From: Rhizorhabdus sp049889055
GTDB lineage: Bacteria > Pseudomonadota > Alphaproteobacteria > Sphingomonadales > Sphingomonadaceae
Length of the DNA: 64,000 nt
NCBI RefSeq assembly: GCF_049889055.1
Contig: NZ_JBLTWO010000001.1
Coordinates: 372,001 to 436,000 of the forward strand
Reading direction: 5' to 3'
Part shown: positions 15,853 through 25,104 of the stretch, piece by piece
Layout: each line of letters opens with the position of its first letter
Numbering within the stretch: the stretch's first letter is position 1
Made by a program: the position numbers and the translations under genes
Notes under the pieces: generated by a model
Databases searched by the model: none
What the model saw: only the letters and a program-made list of their open reading frames with translations
Told to the model about the DNA's origin: nothing

Positions 15853-18255
15853 ATGTCGCATCATAAGGTTCGTTTCGCCACGCGCTGCGCCGTCATCGCG
15901 CTGGCCTTTTCCGCCATTTCCGCTCAGGCCCAGACCAACCCGGTCGAGGACGGCGCGAGCGAAGGCATCCAGGACATCGTTGTCACTGCGCGTCGCCAGT
16001 CCGAGTCGCTGCAGAAGACGCCGATCTCGATCACCGCGCTCGACAGCCGCGCCATCGAAAGGATCAACATCCAGGCGGTCGACAAACTCGGGCAGGTCGC
16101 GCCGAACCTTGTGATCAGCCAGCAATCCTCGTCGCTCTCCGCCGCGTCGATAAACATTCGCGGTATCGGCCAGACCGATCCTTCGCTCGGCCTCGACACC
16201 GCCGTCGGCATCTATCTCGACGGCGTCTATGTCGCGCGCAGCGCCGGCTCGATCTTCGATCTCGTCGACATCGAGCGGATCGAGGTGCTGCGCGGGCCGC
16301 AGGGCACATTGTTCGGCCGCAACACTACCGGCGGGGCGATCCAGATCGTGTCGAAGAAGCCGTCCGACGTTTTCGGCGCCACCCTGCGCGGCGGCTACGG
16401 CACCCGCAACAACTGGTTCGGACGCGGGCGGGTCGACACCGGCGAGCTTGGCGATTCCGGCATCTCGACGGCGTTCAGCTATTATCATCGCCAGCGCGAC
16501 GGCTATTTCGACAACTTCCTGACGCCGCGCAGCAAGGATCCGGGTTCGCTCAACATCGACGCCTTCACGGTCGCCCTGTCGGGTGACTTCGGCCCGCTCC
16601 AGGTCGACTATGGCTTCGACTATGACGACCGCACCGGTGCGCCCGGCTTCTTCCAGACGGTGGCGCTGAGCCCCGACGCCCGGACCTACTACAGCCGCTC
16701 GCAGAGCCTGGGAGGGGCCGCGCTGCAGTTCGTTGGCGCCGACACCCGCCTGAACAGCGGGCTTCAGCAGCCGGGCGGCCCCGGCAACACCTACACCTCG
16801 CACACGCGCAGCCAGGGCCACACGCTGACCCTGTCCTACGAAGCGTCGGACGCGATCACGATCAAGTCGATCACCGGCTATCGCAAGCTGCTGCTCGAAA
16901 ATGTCCTCGGCCTCAGCGGGCAGGGCGACCTCAAGGGCCTGGTCCTCGACTTTACCTCGCCGACGCTGACCTCGGTCCAGTCGGTCACGCCCTATAATGG
17001 CTATAACAGTCCGCAGAAGCAGAAGCAGTTCTCCGAGGAGCTCCAACTGCTCGGCAAGGCCGGCGACTTCAGCTATGTGCTCGGCGCCTATTATTTCCGC
17101 GAGAAAGTATCGGAGGACAACAACCAGAACCTGACTCTGGTGTTGTCGCCCTTCGCCCTGCCCTTCCTCGGCTTCCCCACGGCGGTGCAGGACGCGCTGG
17201 TGGGCCAGGGCATCGACCTGATCGGCTTCAACCTCTCGCCGATCGCGCGCTATTCGCAGGTCTCCAAATCCTATGCCGCCTTCGGCGAGGTAAGCTGGAA
17301 GCCGCAGTCACTCGACGAGCGGTTCGAGCTGACGGGCGGCATCCGCTATACCGAGGATCGCAAGAGCATCTTCCTGCAGAATCTGTCGAACGGCGTCTCC
17401 AGCGTCGTCGGTCCGCCGCGCGGAAGCGTGAAATACACCAACACCTCATTCCTTGGGTCAGCCAGCTATCAGCTGAGCCCCGACGCTCTGGTCTACGCAA
17501 AGCTGTCGACCGGATACAAATCGGGCGGCTTCAATCCGCGCGCCGATCGGCTCAACAGCTTCGCGCCGGAAAAGCTGGTGTCATACGAAGCAGGCGCCAA
17601 GCTTGACCTGTTCAACCGCCGCCTGCGCATCAACGGCGCGGCCTTCCTGAGCAAATATGACGACCTTCAGGTCCCGCAGTTCGCGGCGGGCAGTGGCGGC
17701 GCGTCGACCCTGCTGGTCAATGCCGGCAAGGCCGAATTCAAGGGCGTCGAATTGGAAATCACGGCACTGCCCGCCCGCGGCCTGACTCTGTCGGCATCGA
17801 TGGGCTACACCGATCCCAAATATAAGAGCTTCCTCTTCCTCAATCCCAACACCAATACCGTCAGCGACATCGCCAGCACGGCGCGCTTCCCCAATGTGGC
17901 GAAGTTCAACTCGAACCTGGCAGTCGACTATGTGTTCGAACCCATGGCGATCGGCACGTTGTCGGCCCGGGTCTCCTATGCCTATCGCAGCCACGTCTAT
18001 TTCTATCCGAACGACGCGGTAAACCCGTTCCAGCAGCAGGTCGACTCGCCCGCGACCAACACCGTCGACGCCCGCATCGCGCTCAGCGACATCGCCCTCG
18101 GCAGCGCGGCAAAAGGCGAATTGTCGCTGGTCGGCGAGAACCTCCTCAACGAGGACCAGGTTCTTTACGGCATCGACTTCGGCTCGCTCGGCTTCGGCGG
18201 CAAATTCTACAGCGAACCGCGCCGCGTGTCGGTCGAGTTCAAGATCAGCTTCTGA
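15853..18255 (+). CDS. TonB-dependent outer-membrane receptor (substrate importer)
   Basis: An 800-residue receptor. The start is ATG 15853, which gives a clean signal peptide (cleavage after AISAQA). A TonB box-like DIVVTARR follows, then a plug domain (IEVLRGPQGTLFGRNTTGGAI) and a long barrel ending in FKISF, with the terminal Phe. Earlier in-frame ATGs would spoil the signal peptide. Receptors of this CirA/FyuA-like type import hydrophobic or bulky substrates in sphingomonads. Next to steroid genes and an AraC regulator, steroid or bile-salt uptake is the best guess. An SDR gene follows 7 nt downstream. Confidence 0.9.
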   Translation: MSHHKVRFATRCAVIALAFSAISAQAQTNPVEDGASEGIQDIVVTARRQSESLQKTPISITALDSRAIERINIQAVDKLGQVAPNLVISQQSSSLSAASINIRGIGQTDPSLGLDTAVGIYLDGVYVARSAGSIFDLVDIERIEVLRGPQGTLFGRNTTGGAIQIVSKKPSDVFGATLRGGYGTRNNWFGRGRVDTGELGDSGISTAFSYYHRQRDGYFDNFLTPRSKDPGSLNIDAFTVALSGDFGPLQVDYGFDYDDRTGAPGFFQTVALSPDARTYYSRSQSLGGAALQFVGADTRLNSGLQQPGGPGNTYTSHTRSQGHTLTLSYEASDAITIKSITGYRKLLLENVLGLSGQGDLKGLVLDFTSPTLTSVQSVTPYNGYNSPQKQKQFSEELQLLGKAGDFSYVLGAYYFREKVSEDNNQNLTLVLSPFALPFLGFPTAVQDALVGQGIDLIGFNLSPIARYSQVSKSYAAFGEVSWKPQSLDERFELTGGIRYTEDRKSIFLQNLSNGVSSVVGPPRGSVKYTNTSFLGSASYQLSPDALVYAKLSTGYKSGGFNPRADRLNSFAPEKLVSYEAGAKLDLFNRRLRINGAAFLSKYDDLQVPQFAAGSGGASTLLVNAGKAEFKGVELEITALPARGLTLSASMGYTDPKYKSFLFLNPNTNTVSDIASTARFPNVAKFNSNLAVDYVFEPMAIGTLSARVSYAYRSHVYFYPNDAVNPFQQQVDSPATNTVDARIALSDIALGSAAKGELSLVGENLLNEDQVLYGIDFGSLGFGGKFYSEPRRVSVEFKISF

Positions 18256-18262
18256 TAGCGGC

Positions 18263-19072
18263 ATGATCTCCACCGCCACCAATGCGGTCATCACCGGTGC
18301 GGCGAGCGGGATAGGCCTCGGCCTGGCCCGCGAAGCCGCCCGGCGGGGCCTCCGCCTGATCCTCGCCGATCGCGACGCCGATGCTTTGGCGGCTGCGACC
18401 GCCAAACTGCCCGACGCGCTGGCCGTGCCGACCGACGTGACCGACCGTGCGGCGGTCGACCGGCTGGCCGACATCGCCTTTGGGCGCTTCGGTCGGGTCG
18501 ACCTCCTGTTCAACAATGCCGGGATCATGGCGACCGGCTTCAGCTGGGAAATCGAACCGGCCCGCTGGGACGCATCGCTGGCGGTCAATGTCGGCGGGGT
18601 GCTCAACGGCATCCGCAGCTTCGTGCCGCGCATGCTCAAGGCAAATGTCCCGGCGCGGATCATCAACACCGCTTCGGTCGGCGGCTTCAATCCCAGCCCG
18701 CTGATGGCGCCCTATAGCGCGACCAAATTCGCCGTCGTGTCGATCACGGAATCGCTGAAGGGTGAGCTCGACATGCTGGGCGCGCCGATCGCGGTCAGCC
18801 TGCTTGCCCCCGGGCCAGTCCGCTCCGCGATCTTCGACGATCCGTTCAGCGGCGACATCCATCCGGCCACGCAGAAATTCGTCGATGCGCTGCGCGGGAT
18901 GATCCGCCACTATGGCATGGACCCCGAGCCCTTCGCCGCGGCTGTTTTCGATGCGATCGAGCGCGGCGATTACTGGATCGTGCCCCAGCCCGAGGCACTG
19001 GACCCGATGCTCGAACAGCGGCACAAGATGATCGCCGAGCGCGCGCAGCCACGGTTCGACTTCCTCTCCTGA
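18263..19072 (+). CDS. Short-chain dehydrogenase/reductase
   Basis: A 269-residue classical SDR with TGAASGIG (cofactor), DRDAD, NNAG, NTAS and the active site YSATK. It starts 7 nt after the TonB receptor stop, so the two are co-transcribed. That pairing suggests it acts early on the imported compound, for instance on a ring hydroxyl. The specific position and cofactor preference are not readable. Confidence 0.87.
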   Translation: MISTATNAVITGAASGIGLGLAREAARRGLRLILADRDADALAAATAKLPDALAVPTDVTDRAAVDRLADIAFGRFGRVDLLFNNAGIMATGFSWEIEPARWDASLAVNVGGVLNGIRSFVPRMLKANVPARIINTASVGGFNPSPLMAPYSATKFAVVSITESLKGELDMLGAPIAVSLLAPGPVRSAIFDDPFSGDIHPATQKFVDALRGMIRHYGMDPEPFAAAVFDAIERGDYWIVPQPEALDPMLEQRHKMIAERAQPRFDFLS

Positions 19073-19091
19073 CCCGATTTCAGGCCATTGG

Positions 19092-19131
19092 CGCTCTGCG
19101 TAGCAGATCAAAGGATGTTCTACGCAGAGCG
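19092..19131. promoter_or_regulatory. 12-bp perfect inverted repeat upstream of the second TonB receptor
   Basis: CGCTCTGCGTAG (19092-19103) and CTACGCAGAGCG (19120-19131) are perfect inverted repeats with a 16-nt spacer. Each arm contains a TGCGTA/TACGCA hexamer. No T run follows, so it reads as an operator rather than a terminator, 65 nt upstream of the receptor start. Confidence 0.6.
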
Positions 19132-19195
19132 TTGATTTATGCGGCATATTCTGCCACTATTCGCGAACAATATAAGCCACCCAAGGGAGGGGAAA

Positions 19196-21529
19196 TTGAC
19201 CATCGCATCCAAGTTCCTTCGCGCGTCCGTGATCGCTCTCGCAGCCGCCGCGCTCGCGCCGCTGCACGCGCAGACCGCGCCCGCCGCTGACGAGGCGGTC
19301 AGCAATGACGGCCTCGAGGATATCGTCGTCACCGCCGAGCGCCGCGCCGAGAATCTGCAACGCACCCCCATCGCGATCACCGCGCTGACCGCCAATGCGC
19401 TCCAGGCATCGGGAATCACCGATCTGCGCGGCGTCGTGCAGGCGGCACCCAGCCTCTATTTCGCACCCTATCCCAGCTCGTCCACGACGCTGGTGCTGTT
19501 CATGCGCGGCCAGGGCATCGGCGATCCCAACCTGATCACCAAGGATGGTGGCGTCGGCCTCTATGTCGACGGCATCTATCAGTCTCGTCCCCAGGCATCG
19601 ACCTTCGACCTTGCAGACGTGGAGCGGGTCGAGGTGCTGCGCGGTCCGCAGGGCACGCTCTACGGCCGCAACACCACGGGCGGCGCGGTCAACATCATCA
19701 GCCGCAAGCCGAGCGGCGAACTCGGCATTCGCGGCCTCGCCTCGGTCGGCAATTATGGCTATCGGCGCGTCCTCGCCAATGTCGATCTGCCGCAGTTCGG
19801 CGACTTCAAGGTGAAGCTGACCGGCCTTTATTCGAACCGTGACGGCTGGGCGAAGAACGCCAGCAACACGGCCGGCGTGCCGAACGCGAACGACTTCCAG
19901 GCCGATCGGAAATATGCCGTGCGTGGCGCCATACGCTGGGAACCGACCGACACGGTCACCGTCGATTATGCGGCCGACTATAGCGACCAGCGCACCACGC
20001 CCGTCCGCTATGTCACCGAAAACGCTTTCGCACCCTTCCTCTTCCCCGGCTACAGCTCGGACGTGGAGCGGACCTATCGGCCGGTCTATCTGCCCTACAG
20101 CCATGTCAAGTCGGACGGGCAGACGCTGGTCGGGGAATGGCAGGCGACCGATGGCCTGACGCTGCGTTCGCTGAGCAGTTACCGCAATATCCGGGTCAAG
20201 ACCTATCAGGATTATGTCGAGGCCTTCCTCGCGCCCTTCTTCAGTTACGACAAGATCGGGTCGAAGACCTACACGCAGGAATTCCAGGCAGTCGGCAATT
20301 TCGACCAGTTCAAATATGTCGTCGGCGTCTATTATTTCCGTGAGAAGTCGGACCATCTGCTCAACGCCGACATCGGAACGGGTACCCCGAACCAGCTGGT
20401 GCTGGTCGACCGCCTGACCAACGCCAGGTCGACCTCCAAGGCGATCTTCGGCCAGCTCACCTGGACCCCCGATTTCGCCGAGGGCAAGTTCGACGTGACG
20501 GTGGGTGGTCGCTACACCAGCGACAAGCGCACGGCCGATCGTGTCCGGACGCAGAATTTCTTCATCGGGCAAACCTCCCCGCTCGTCTTCCGCGGCTTCA
20601 ACGGAGCAGGCTTCACCGTGCCGCTCGGATCGGTGGTCGGCGCGACCAATGTGAAGAACAATAAGTTCAACCCGGCGCTGACACTGTCCTATCGTCCGGC
20701 GGACAATGTCTCGCTCTATGCGAAGGTCGTTACGGGCTACAAGGCGGGTGGCTCGAACGAGGCCTCGCCGACCTTCACCCGGACCTTCAACCCGGAGACT
20801 GTGACCAGTTGGGAGGCGGGCATCAAGACCGACCTGCTCGACCGGCGCCTGCGCTTCAACCTCGCCGGCTTCCTCGCCAAATATAAGAATCTGCAGCTCG
20901 ACATTTCGGCCGATCCGGTCGACGCCTCGCTCGCCGACACCTTCAACGTCGGTCGCGCCACGGTGAAGGGCCTCGAAGCCGATCTGACCGCCGTTCCGAT
21001 CAGCGGCCTGACACTGACGGCGAGCTATGCCTATACCGATGCAACCATCAAGAGCGTGCGGGCACCGGCCAGCTCGATCTTCGATCCGGCCGTCAACCCC
21101 ACCTCGCCAGTGCAGGTCGGCGACGACATCACCGGATATTTCGTCCTGCCCTTCACGCCCAAGCACAGCGTACGCCTGTCGGGTGACTGGACGATCGCGA
21201 CGATCGGCGACGGCACGCTCGCCGCGCACGCCGACTATACCTGGAAGGACAAGGTCTACACCACGGCGGGCGCGGGCCCGTCGGTGCCCTTCGGCCGCGA
21301 TGCGCCGGTCAACGACAGCTTTGGCATCGTCGATGCGCGCCTGTCCTACACGATCGATCGCGGCGATGGCCGCAACATCTCGATCGCGCTGTGGGGCAAG
21401 AATGTGTTCGACAAGCGCTATCCCGGTTTCGTGATCGGATCGGGCTCGATCCTCACCGGCTATCCGAACCAGGCGATCTCCTACGGCGATCCGGCGACCT
21501 ACGGCATCGACGTCGGCTTCTCCTTCTAA
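19196..21529 (+). CDS. TonB-dependent outer-membrane receptor (substrate importer)
   Basis: A 777-residue receptor. The likely start is TTG 19196, preceded by GGGAGGGG (19185-19192), giving a normal signal peptide (cleavage after PLHA or HAQ). The ATG at 19139 would add 19 residues with no ribosome binding site. A DIVVTAERR box, the plug motif VEVLRGPQGTLYGRNTTGG and a barrel ending in VGFSF are present. It is of the same class as the receptor at 15853 but diverged from it. Its TAA overlaps the convergent TIM-barrel stop. Its operator-like repeat suggests separate, inducible control. Confidence 0.9.
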   Translation: MTIASKFLRASVIALAAAALAPLHAQTAPAADEAVSNDGLEDIVVTAERRAENLQRTPIAITALTANALQASGITDLRGVVQAAPSLYFAPYPSSSTTLVLFMRGQGIGDPNLITKDGGVGLYVDGIYQSRPQASTFDLADVERVEVLRGPQGTLYGRNTTGGAVNIISRKPSGELGIRGLASVGNYGYRRVLANVDLPQFGDFKVKLTGLYSNRDGWAKNASNTAGVPNANDFQADRKYAVRGAIRWEPTDTVTVDYAADYSDQRTTPVRYVTENAFAPFLFPGYSSDVERTYRPVYLPYSHVKSDGQTLVGEWQATDGLTLRSLSSYRNIRVKTYQDYVEAFLAPFFSYDKIGSKTYTQEFQAVGNFDQFKYVVGVYYFREKSDHLLNADIGTGTPNQLVLVDRLTNARSTSKAIFGQLTWTPDFAEGKFDVTVGGRYTSDKRTADRVRTQNFFIGQTSPLVFRGFNGAGFTVPLGSVVGATNVKNNKFNPALTLSYRPADNVSLYAKVVTGYKAGGSNEASPTFTRTFNPETVTSWEAGIKTDLLDRRLRFNLAGFLAKYKNLQLDISADPVDASLADTFNVGRATVKGLEADLTAVPISGLTLTASYAYTDATIKSVRAPASSIFDPAVNPTSPVQVGDDITGYFVLPFTPKHSVRLSGDWTIATIGDGTLAAHADYTWKDKVYTTAGAGPSVPFGRDAPVNDSFGIVDARLSYTIDRGDGRNISIALWGKNVFDKRYPGFVIGSGSILTGYPNQAISYGDPATYGIDVGFSF

Positions 21530-22341
21530 GCCGCCCGGCCAAGACCGAGGCCGGCGAGCCGCGCGATCATCGCGCGCTCGCCGGCCTCTTCCTTTTCCGA
21601 GGGTTCGCATTCCAGTTCGAGCAATCCCGCATAGCCGGCCGCATCGAGCGCCGCGAAAATTCCCTGCCAGTCGAGGCTGCCCGCCCCCGGCTCGACGCGG
21701 CCGGGGATGTCCGCAAGCTGCACGTTGCCGATCAGGCCGGCCGCGAGACCGATCAGTTCGACCGGATCGCGCCCATGCAGCGCGCCATGACCGAGATCGA
21801 GCGCAAGCCGCACCTTGGGATGATCGGCCATCCGAACGACCTCCAGCGCGTCCTCGACCTGCTCGTTCAACAGGCCCGGCGCGAAAGCGGGATGAGTCGC
21901 CTCGACGCAGAGCATGGGGCTGTCGGGCGGCAGGCGGTCTGCGGCGCGGCGCAGCATGTCCGCCATGGCCTGCCGATCGGCGGCCGGATCGCCGCACCCC
22001 GCCGTGATGCACGTGACCGAAGCGGCCCCGCTGCGCGCAGCGGCGGCGATCGTCCGGTCGAGCGAGGCGAGCGCCGTCCCGTCGATCCAGGCCGGCTGGT
22101 CCCAGCGTAGTGGATCATGAACGAAGGAGCCCATGTTCATGCCCAGGCGCCGAAGCTCGGCGCCGATCCTCGCCTGTTGCGCCTCCTCCCGCAGCAGCAG
22201 GTAATTGTCGAACACCCCGGAAAAACCGAGTTCCGCCATCAGGCGGATCTGCTCGATCGGATCGGCTGAGCCGCTCATATGTTGCAGCAAGGGCGCATCC
22301 GGCCCCCGCACCCCCAGATGCCCGGCGAAGCGGCGGCTCAC
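21526..22341 (-). CDS. Xylose-isomerase-like TIM-barrel protein, copy 1
   Basis: A 271-residue sugar phosphate isomerase/epimerase-type TIM barrel. The start is taken as GTG 22341, which overlaps the upstream hydrolase stop (GTGA). The metal-site acids and His expected in the fold are present: VEATHP, LALDLGHGALHG and LELECEP. It resembles hydroxypyruvate-isomerase and inosose-dehydratase-like proteins, but the substrate is unknown. It is coupled to an epoxide-hydrolase-like gene. A second, diverged copy lies at 29940-30782. Confidence 0.8.
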   Translation of the reverse strand: MSRRFAGHLGVRGPDAPLLQHMSGSADPIEQIRLMAELGFSGVFDNYLLLREEAQQARIGAELRRLGMNMGSFVHDPLRWDQPAWIDGTALASLDRTIAAAARSGAASVTCITAGCGDPAADRQAMADMLRRAADRLPPDSPMLCVEATHPAFAPGLLNEQVEDALEVVRMADHPKVRLALDLGHGALHGRDPVELIGLAAGLIGNVQLADIPGRVEPGAGSLDWQGIFAALDAAGYAGLLELECEPSEKEEAGERAMIARLAGLGLGRAA

Positions 22342-23396
22342 GACAATCTGTCCAGAAAACGCAGCACGGCCGCGTTGAACGCCTCGGGTGCCTCTTGCTG
22401 GACAAGATGCCCGGCCCCTTCGATCGCGACGATGTCGACCAGCCCCGGAACCCGGCGGCGGAGCCGCGCCTCCCAGTCGGGGAAGAAGCCGAAGGACGGA
22501 TCGGCGGCACCGTAGAGCATGAGCGTCGGCACGGTGACGTCGACATCGGCCCAGGCCCGGCCGATCTCCCAATTGGCGTCCGCCGTCCGATAGGAGTTGA
22601 GTCCCCCGATCATCCGCCGGTCGATGTCTTGGTGATCGTAGCGCTGCACATATTCGGCGAACTCCCCGGCGCTGAGCCAGGACCAGGGCAGGTCCGGCGC
22701 CGCTGGCAGCGCATCGAGATAGCCGGTGCCCTCCGACGGCAGCGCTTTCCACGCCCACAGGTCGCCCGATGCGCTGAGCGCGTGGAAGCTGCGCCGCAGA
22801 TAATCGGCGAGCGCGCCGCCCAGTTCGAGGTCGGCAGGGCCGACCGTCTGGAAATAGTGGAAGTGGACGAAATGCGCCTTCGCCATCTCCGCAAAGCGCA
22901 GCGACGGCGGATGGTCGGGCGACGCCATGTCGGGTCGCGGCCCCTCCCCCTCCGCCTGGCGGGGCCGGCCACCCAGCATGGCGCGTCCCGCAAGGTCATA
23001 ATCATAGGGGATGGTGGCGATCAGCGCCCGCACCCGCTCGGGTGACCGTACCGCCATGTTCCAGGCATATTGCGCCCCGAAATCCTGCCCGATGACGACG
23101 GCGTCGCGTGCGCCATAATGGTCGAGCAGTGCCGTCAGATAGCTCTGCATGTGCGCGGAGTCGTACAGCGTCGGATCGGCCGGGCGATCGCTCGCCCCAT
23201 AGCCCAGGCTGTCGATGGCAACGGCCCGGAAGCCGGCGCGCGCGAAGGGCAGCAACTGGTGACGCCAGCTATAGGCGAGCCCCGGAAAACCGTGGATCAT
23301 CAGCATCAAGGGGCCATCGCCCGCCTCCATGACGTTGAGGTTCAGCCCGTCGCCGACCGATATTCTGCGTTCCCGGATCGCGAGTTCGTCTCGCAT
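22338..23396 (-). CDS. Epoxide-hydrolase-like alpha/beta hydrolase (Asp nucleophile), copy 1
   Basis: A 352-residue alpha/beta hydrolase. HGFP (35-38) with the SWRHQ segment, nucleophile elbow GQDFG with Asp105, and C-terminal GAGH with His330 match soluble epoxide hydrolases and related haloalkane dehalogenases. The Asp nucleophile argues against an esterase. The substrate is unknown. It heads a two-gene leftward unit. The 180-nt gap to the CMD-family gene at 23577 must hold divergent promoters, but I see no clear repeat there. Confidence 0.82.
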   Translation of the reverse strand: MRDELAIRERRISVGDGLNLNVMEAGDGPLMLMIHGFPGLAYSWRHQLLPFARAGFRAVAIDSLGYGASDRPADPTLYDSAHMQSYLTALLDHYGARDAVVIGQDFGAQYAWNMAVRSPERVRALIATIPYDYDLAGRAMLGGRPRQAEGEGPRPDMASPDHPPSLRFAEMAKAHFVHFHYFQTVGPADLELGGALADYLRRSFHALSASGDLWAWKALPSEGTGYLDALPAAPDLPWSWLSAGEFAEYVQRYDHQDIDRRMIGGLNSYRTADANWEIGRAWADVDVTVPTLMLYGAADPSFGFFPDWEARLRRRVPGLVDIVAIEGAGHLVQQEAPEAFNAAVLRFLDRLS

Positions 23397-23576
23397 ATCT
23401 GATCCTTATCCTGCTCTTCCTGCCGCCCTTCGTAGCATCGAAGTTGGACAGGGCCGCAAGATGCTATAGTCTGCGCGGGCGAATAAGAGGGTCCGGAGGA
23501 GTCGCGCACGACGTCGCGAGGACGGCCCGGACGAAAGACGCCCGAAATCGCACGAGGATGAAGAGGAGAGTCCAGC

Positions 23577-24137
23577 ATGCGCATCGACGTTCCGGCAGCC
23601 CAGGCCCATGATCCCTATGGCTATGCCACCGAGAATCTCGCGCCCGAAATCATGAAGGCCGGCGGGGCCTTCAGTTTCGCGGTCTATCGCCATTCCAAGC
23701 TGTCGCTGCGCGAGTTCGAGGGCGCCCGCGCGCGGACCGCCGAGATCAACGGCTGCACCATCTGCCAGCAGTTCCGCGCGGCGCGCGATCTGGGCGGCAT
23801 GTTCTCGGGCACGGGCACGCGCGGCACGGTGGTCGACAATGGCCCTGCCCCCGACGAGGCCTTTTACGCTGCCGTGACCGAATGGCGCACCTCGCCGATC
23901 TACAGCGACCGCGAACGGCTGGCGATCGAGTTCGCCGAGCGCTTCGGGACCGAGCCCAAGTCGCTCGCCAGCGACGAAGAATATTGGGCCAAGGCCCGCG
24001 CCGCCTTTTCCGATGCGGAGATCGCCGACCTGGCCAATTCGGTCGCCGCCTGGGTGGGTCTCGGCCGCGTCGCCCATGTCCTCGGCTTCGACGAGGTCTG
24101 CCTGCCCTTCACCGTGCAGGCCGAAGCCGCCGAGTAA
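23577..24137 (+). CDS. Carboxymuconolactone decarboxylase (CMD/AhpD)-family protein
   Basis: A 186-residue all-helical CMD-family protein. The CxxC pair Cys60/Cys63 (NGCTICQQFR) is the AhpD-like redox motif, so a thiol peroxidase-linked or alkylhydroperoxidase function is possible; other members decarboxylate lactones. The start at ATG 23577 follows GAGGAGAG. It is a single-gene unit, convergent with the next hydrolase gene, whose stop codon abuts its own. The specific role is unknown. Confidence 0.82.
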   Translation: MRIDVPAAQAHDPYGYATENLAPEIMKAGGAFSFAVYRHSKLSLREFEGARARTAEINGCTICQQFRAARDLGGMFSGTGTRGTVVDNGPAPDEAFYAAVTEWRTSPIYSDRERLAIEFAERFGTEPKSLASDEEYWAKARAAFSDAEIADLANSVAAWVGLGRVAHVLGFDEVCLPFTVQAEAAE

Positions 24138-25103
24138 TCAGAGGCTTTCGACGAACTCCCGCATCAGCCGGCTGACCTCATCCGCCCGTTCGAGCTGGAT
24201 GAGGTGGCCGGCCTTGGGCAGCATCTCGATGCGACGGACGTCGGAATATTGGCGGGGGATGGCGCCCAGCGGGTCATCCCCATGCCAGGCTTCCAGGTCG
24301 ACGTCATTCTCGCTGCCGATGAAGAAGAAGGGCCGGTCGATCGGCCGGTGCCGCCAGGCCGCGCGCTGCGACCAGCGCAGGTCCATCGCCCGATACCAGT
24401 TCAGCCCGCCGGTAAAACCGCTCCGGGCATAGTCGGCGGTGTACCATTCGAGCTCCCATTCGGAGAACCACGCCCAGGGCAGCGGCGGCGTTTCGGGCAG
24501 CGCGTCGAGATAGGCCATGCCCCGCGGGTTCTTCCATACGTCGAGATAGTGGAAGTCGCCCGACAGCGCGAAGAGCACCTTGCGCAGAAACTCGCGCGGC
24601 GCAGCGTTCAGCGCCGCATCGGCGGGACCGACCGGCCGGAAATAGTCGATGTGGACGAAATGCTCCTGCGCCCATTCGGCCGCCTCGGCGAGCGGCGCCT
24701 TGTCCGGCGTGTCCGGATAGGCCGGATTCTCCAGCGCGATGATCGCGCGGACGCGCTGCGGGTGGAGATAGGCCAGATCGTAGATCGCAAAGACCCCGAA
24801 ATCGAGCCCGGCGAACACCGCCTCCTCGAGCCCCAGATGATCGAGCAGGCCGGTCAGGTCGCCGACGATCGCGTGGACATCATAATGACTGTGGTGCTCC
24901 GGGCCTTCGGTCTGGCCCATGCCGCGCATATCGGGAACGATCACCCGCCATCCCGCCGCAGCGAGCACCGGGATCTGGTGCCGCCAGCTCAGCCAGATAT
25001 GGGGGAAGCCGTGGCAGAGGACGATCGCCGGTCCCTCCCCCTGCTCCACCCAATGCATGGCGATGCCGTTGATCCGGGCATGGTGATGCGTCCAGTCGGC
25101 CAC
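24138..25103 (-). CDS. Epoxide-hydrolase-like alpha/beta hydrolase (Asp nucleophile), copy 2
   Basis: A 321-residue protein with HGFP (31-34), an SWRHQ segment, nucleophile elbow GLDFG with Asp101, and C-terminal AGHL with His300. This is the soluble epoxide hydrolase pattern. The start is GTG 25103, preceded by GAGGAGAG inside the end of the LysR gene, so the two are translationally linked. It is a paralog of 22338-23396. Having two Asp-type hydrolases in a steroid locus is unusual. Possible substrates are epoxide or lactone intermediates. Confidence 0.82.
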   Translation of the reverse strand: MADWTHHHARINGIAMHWVEQGEGPAIVLCHGFPHIWLSWRHQIPVLAAAGWRVIVPDMRGMGQTEGPEHHSHYDVHAIVGDLTGLLDHLGLEEAVFAGLDFGVFAIYDLAYLHPQRVRAIIALENPAYPDTPDKAPLAEAAEWAQEHFVHIDYFRPVGPADAALNAAPREFLRKVLFALSGDFHYLDVWKNPRGMAYLDALPETPPLPWAWFSEWELEWYTADYARSGFTGGLNWYRAMDLRWSQRAAWRHRPIDRPFFFIGSENDVDLEAWHGDDPLGAIPRQYSDVRRIEMLPKAGHLIQLERADEVSRLMREFVESL

Positions 25104-25104
25104 A

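Noticed and set aside
19092..19131. Terminator for the SDR at 18263-19072
   Set aside because: The hairpin is followed by TTGATTTATG rather than a T run, has a 16-nt loop and carries the shared hexamer, so an operator is the better reading.
19157..22012. A very long open frame (about 950 codons) on the minus strand across the second TonB receptor
   Set aside because: It mirrors the receptor gene codon for codon in GC-rich DNA, has no family motifs and is Arg/Gly/Asp-rich in the way antisense frames are. The plus-strand receptor is certain.
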